The position numbers and the translations under genes are program-made. A stretch of DNA of 6,457 nucleotides. It comes from an uncultured bacterium. GTDB lineage: Bacteria; Bacteroidota; Bacteroidia; Bacteroidales; Bacteroidaceae. The notes under the pieces were generated by a model. That model was not told where the DNA came from. It saw nothing but the letters and a program-made list of their open reading frames with translations, and did not search any database. The stretch spans positions 1 through 6,457 of the forward strand of contig CALZMB010000132.1 of the NCBI GenBank assembly GCA_945788485.1, given 5' to 3'. Shown here one piece after another: positions 5,773 to 6,457 of this stretch; positions within the stretch are counted from its first letter, which is position 1; each line of letters opens with the position of its first letter.

Positions 5773-6189
5773 TCACCCCTCGCCGTAGCACGTGCGCCAG
5801 AACTCCTCAGTGTCATAGCCAGCCTCCGCGCGCAGCAGAACATTGCGCAGACGGTCTTGAATCGTCAGGCAACGGACGCCCTTGCGGCTCTCGGCGCGCT
5901 GAACTCGAGCGTAGGGGTTGCTCAAAGGCTTCAGACGCAACACACCGAAAACCTCATGCACTATCTCCGTGAACGACATCGTCATGCCGTCGGCACGCAC
6001 AAGCTCGCCGCTCACATAGCCCACCTTCAGCAACTCAAGCAGGTCGGTGACGCTGCCTGCCCACGTCCTGCCCGAAAAGGCGTCTATGCAAAGCATCTTC
6101 TTCACTTGAGACACTATCTCGTTTTTCAACACTCGGTTCTGCTCACGCTCTGTCATGTCGCAGAACCTTTTCGTTTCAATCATGTCCAT
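5773..6189 (-). CDS. Small protein of unknown function, possible RteC C-terminal-like module
   Basis: I do not firmly recognise this 138-residue protein. It is soluble, rich in Arg and Glu, and without a signal peptide or membrane segment. Residues 43-119 run WAGSVTDLLELLKVGYVSGE, then FTEIVHEVFGVL, then NPYARVQRAESRKGVRCLTI and DRLRNVLL. This order (a DLxELLxxxxxSG helix, an EIVxxxFxVL helix, then an RKGxR segment with a final Leu-rich helix) resembles the C-terminal half of RteC, which controls excision genes in Bacteroides conjugative transposons. RteC itself is about twice as long, so this would be a stand-alone module; the resemblance is from memory and weak. The first ATG (6187-6189) is chosen, with an A-rich leader; ATG at 6181-6183 is equally possible. 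It converges on the CDF gene with 6 nt between stop codons. An alternative is a Bacteroidota-specific hypothetical unrelated to mobile elements. Confidence 0.75.
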   Translation of the reverse strand: MDMIETKRFCDMTEREQNRVLKNEIVSQVKKMLCIDAFSGRTWAGSVTDLLELLKVGYVSGELVRADGMTMSFTEIVHEVFGVLRLKPLSNPYARVQRAESRKGVRCLTIQDRLRNVLLRAEAGYDTEEFWRTCYGEG

Positions 6190-6245
6190 TATTGTCTTTT
6201 TTGTTTTGAAAGGTTAATATTCTTGTTCGTTTTTGATTTCGGCTG

Positions 6246-6253
6246 CAAAGTTA
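6246..6253 (-). promoter_or_regulatory. Promoter -7 element for the small RteC-like gene
   Basis: On the minus strand TAACTTTG followed by C matches TAnnTTTGC. It lies about 57 nt upstream of the ATG at 6189. No TTTG is present 19-21 nt further upstream; that place holds ACAA. The 8-bp palindrome TGTGCACA (6263-6270) sits in the spacer between the expected -33 and -7 sites, where a repressor or activator could bind. The palindrome is seen directly; its role is speculative. Confidence 0.55.
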
Positions 6254-6386
6254 ACCGAAATCTGTGCACACGTTGTTCACTCCAAGTTTTTTGTGGTTAA
6301 AGATAGTTAAGCCTTAAGGTTTTTTAATCTTTCAGCACCCTATCTAAAACCCACACATCTTTATATATAAGTATGTGTTCTATAAA

Positions 6387-6402
6387 TGCGCTTTACAGCG
6401 CA
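6387..6402. other. Small GC hairpin in an AT-rich spacer
   Basis: TGCGCT (6387-6392), loop TTAC and AGCGCA (6397-6402) form a 6-bp perfect stem in otherwise AT-rich DNA. No T-run follows on either strand, so it does not look like an intrinsic terminator. Apart from this, a TTATATATAA palindrome (6361-6370) and the promoter-like motifs listed separately, I see nothing in 6254-6457. Confidence 0.4.
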
Positions 6403-6449
6403 AAGACAAAAATTCTGTTAAATATACAACTCGTATAAAAAAAATTCCG

Positions 6450-6457
6450 TAACTTTG
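6450..6457 (+). promoter_or_regulatory. Promoter-like -7 motif at the window edge
   Basis: The window ends exactly in TAACTTTG, the Bacteroidota -7 form, after an A-tract and reading towards a gene that would lie beyond the right edge. No TTTG is found at the expected upstream distance, so the call rests on one half-element and on its position in a long non-coding stretch. Confidence 0.35.

Noticed and set aside
5857..6300. A 147-residue plus-strand gene opposite the small RteC-like gene
   Set aside because: It overlaps the minus-strand gene almost fully, lacks recognisable motifs or a promoter, and its C-terminal part reads through the AT-rich promoter region of that gene.
6312..6325. Intrinsic terminator at CCTTAAGG followed by T6
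   Set aside because: The palindrome has no room for a loop and no gene precedes it on the plus strand.

Overview
The window looks like chromosomal DNA of a Bacteroidota, most probably Bacteroidales and possibly Prevotella-like. The support is direct: intergenic regions carry the Bacteroidota promoter form (TTTG, about 19 nt, TAnnTTTG), start codons are preceded by A-rich leaders rather than Shine-Dalgarno sequences, coding DNA is GC-rich against very AT-rich spacers, and the protein families and their variants fit this group. The genus is inference.

Left half, minus strand (about 3632 down to 77): one promoter drives three tightly packed genes. They encode a BKACE/DUF849 beta-keto acid cleavage enzyme (2727-3566), an ACS-type major facilitator transporter for an organic or sugar acid (1315-2520), and a four-carbon acid sugar kinase of the DUF1537 family (77-1328). 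The natural reading is an uptake and catabolic operon for an acidic, sugar-derived compound. The combination of a beta-keto acid cleavage enzyme with an acid-sugar kinase, and no dehydrogenase or aldolase in view, is not a pathway I can name. The kinase reading frame is broken once, at a small perfect hairpin (1191-1207), so it is either a recent pseudogene or an assembly error.

Middle: a 140 nt divergent promoter region (3567-3706) separates this operon from a plus-strand cluster. That cluster encodes a ProX/YbaK-type prolyl-tRNA editing deacylase (3707-4228), a low-molecular-weight protein tyrosine phosphatase (4373-4840) and a cation diffusion facilitator metal exporter with a His-Asp/His-Asp transport site (4837-5766). 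The last two overlap by ATGA and are probably translationally coupled.

Right end: a short minus-strand gene (5773-6189) meets the exporter gene tail to tail with only 6 nt between the stops. Its product has a weak resemblance to the C-terminal part of RteC, a regulator of Bacteroides conjugative transposons. It has its own promoter-like -7 element. The remaining 268 nt (6190-6457) is AT-rich and non-coding, with a small hairpin and a promoter-like motif at the very edge.

The most unusual structure is in two intercistronic spacers. The BKACE-transporter spacer is filled by an 8-nt-periodic repeat folded into a 52-nt inverted repeat. The ProX-phosphatase spacer is filled by a 9-nt-periodic direct repeat. 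Both arrays run nearly from the upstream stop codon to within 10-13 nt of the downstream start codon.
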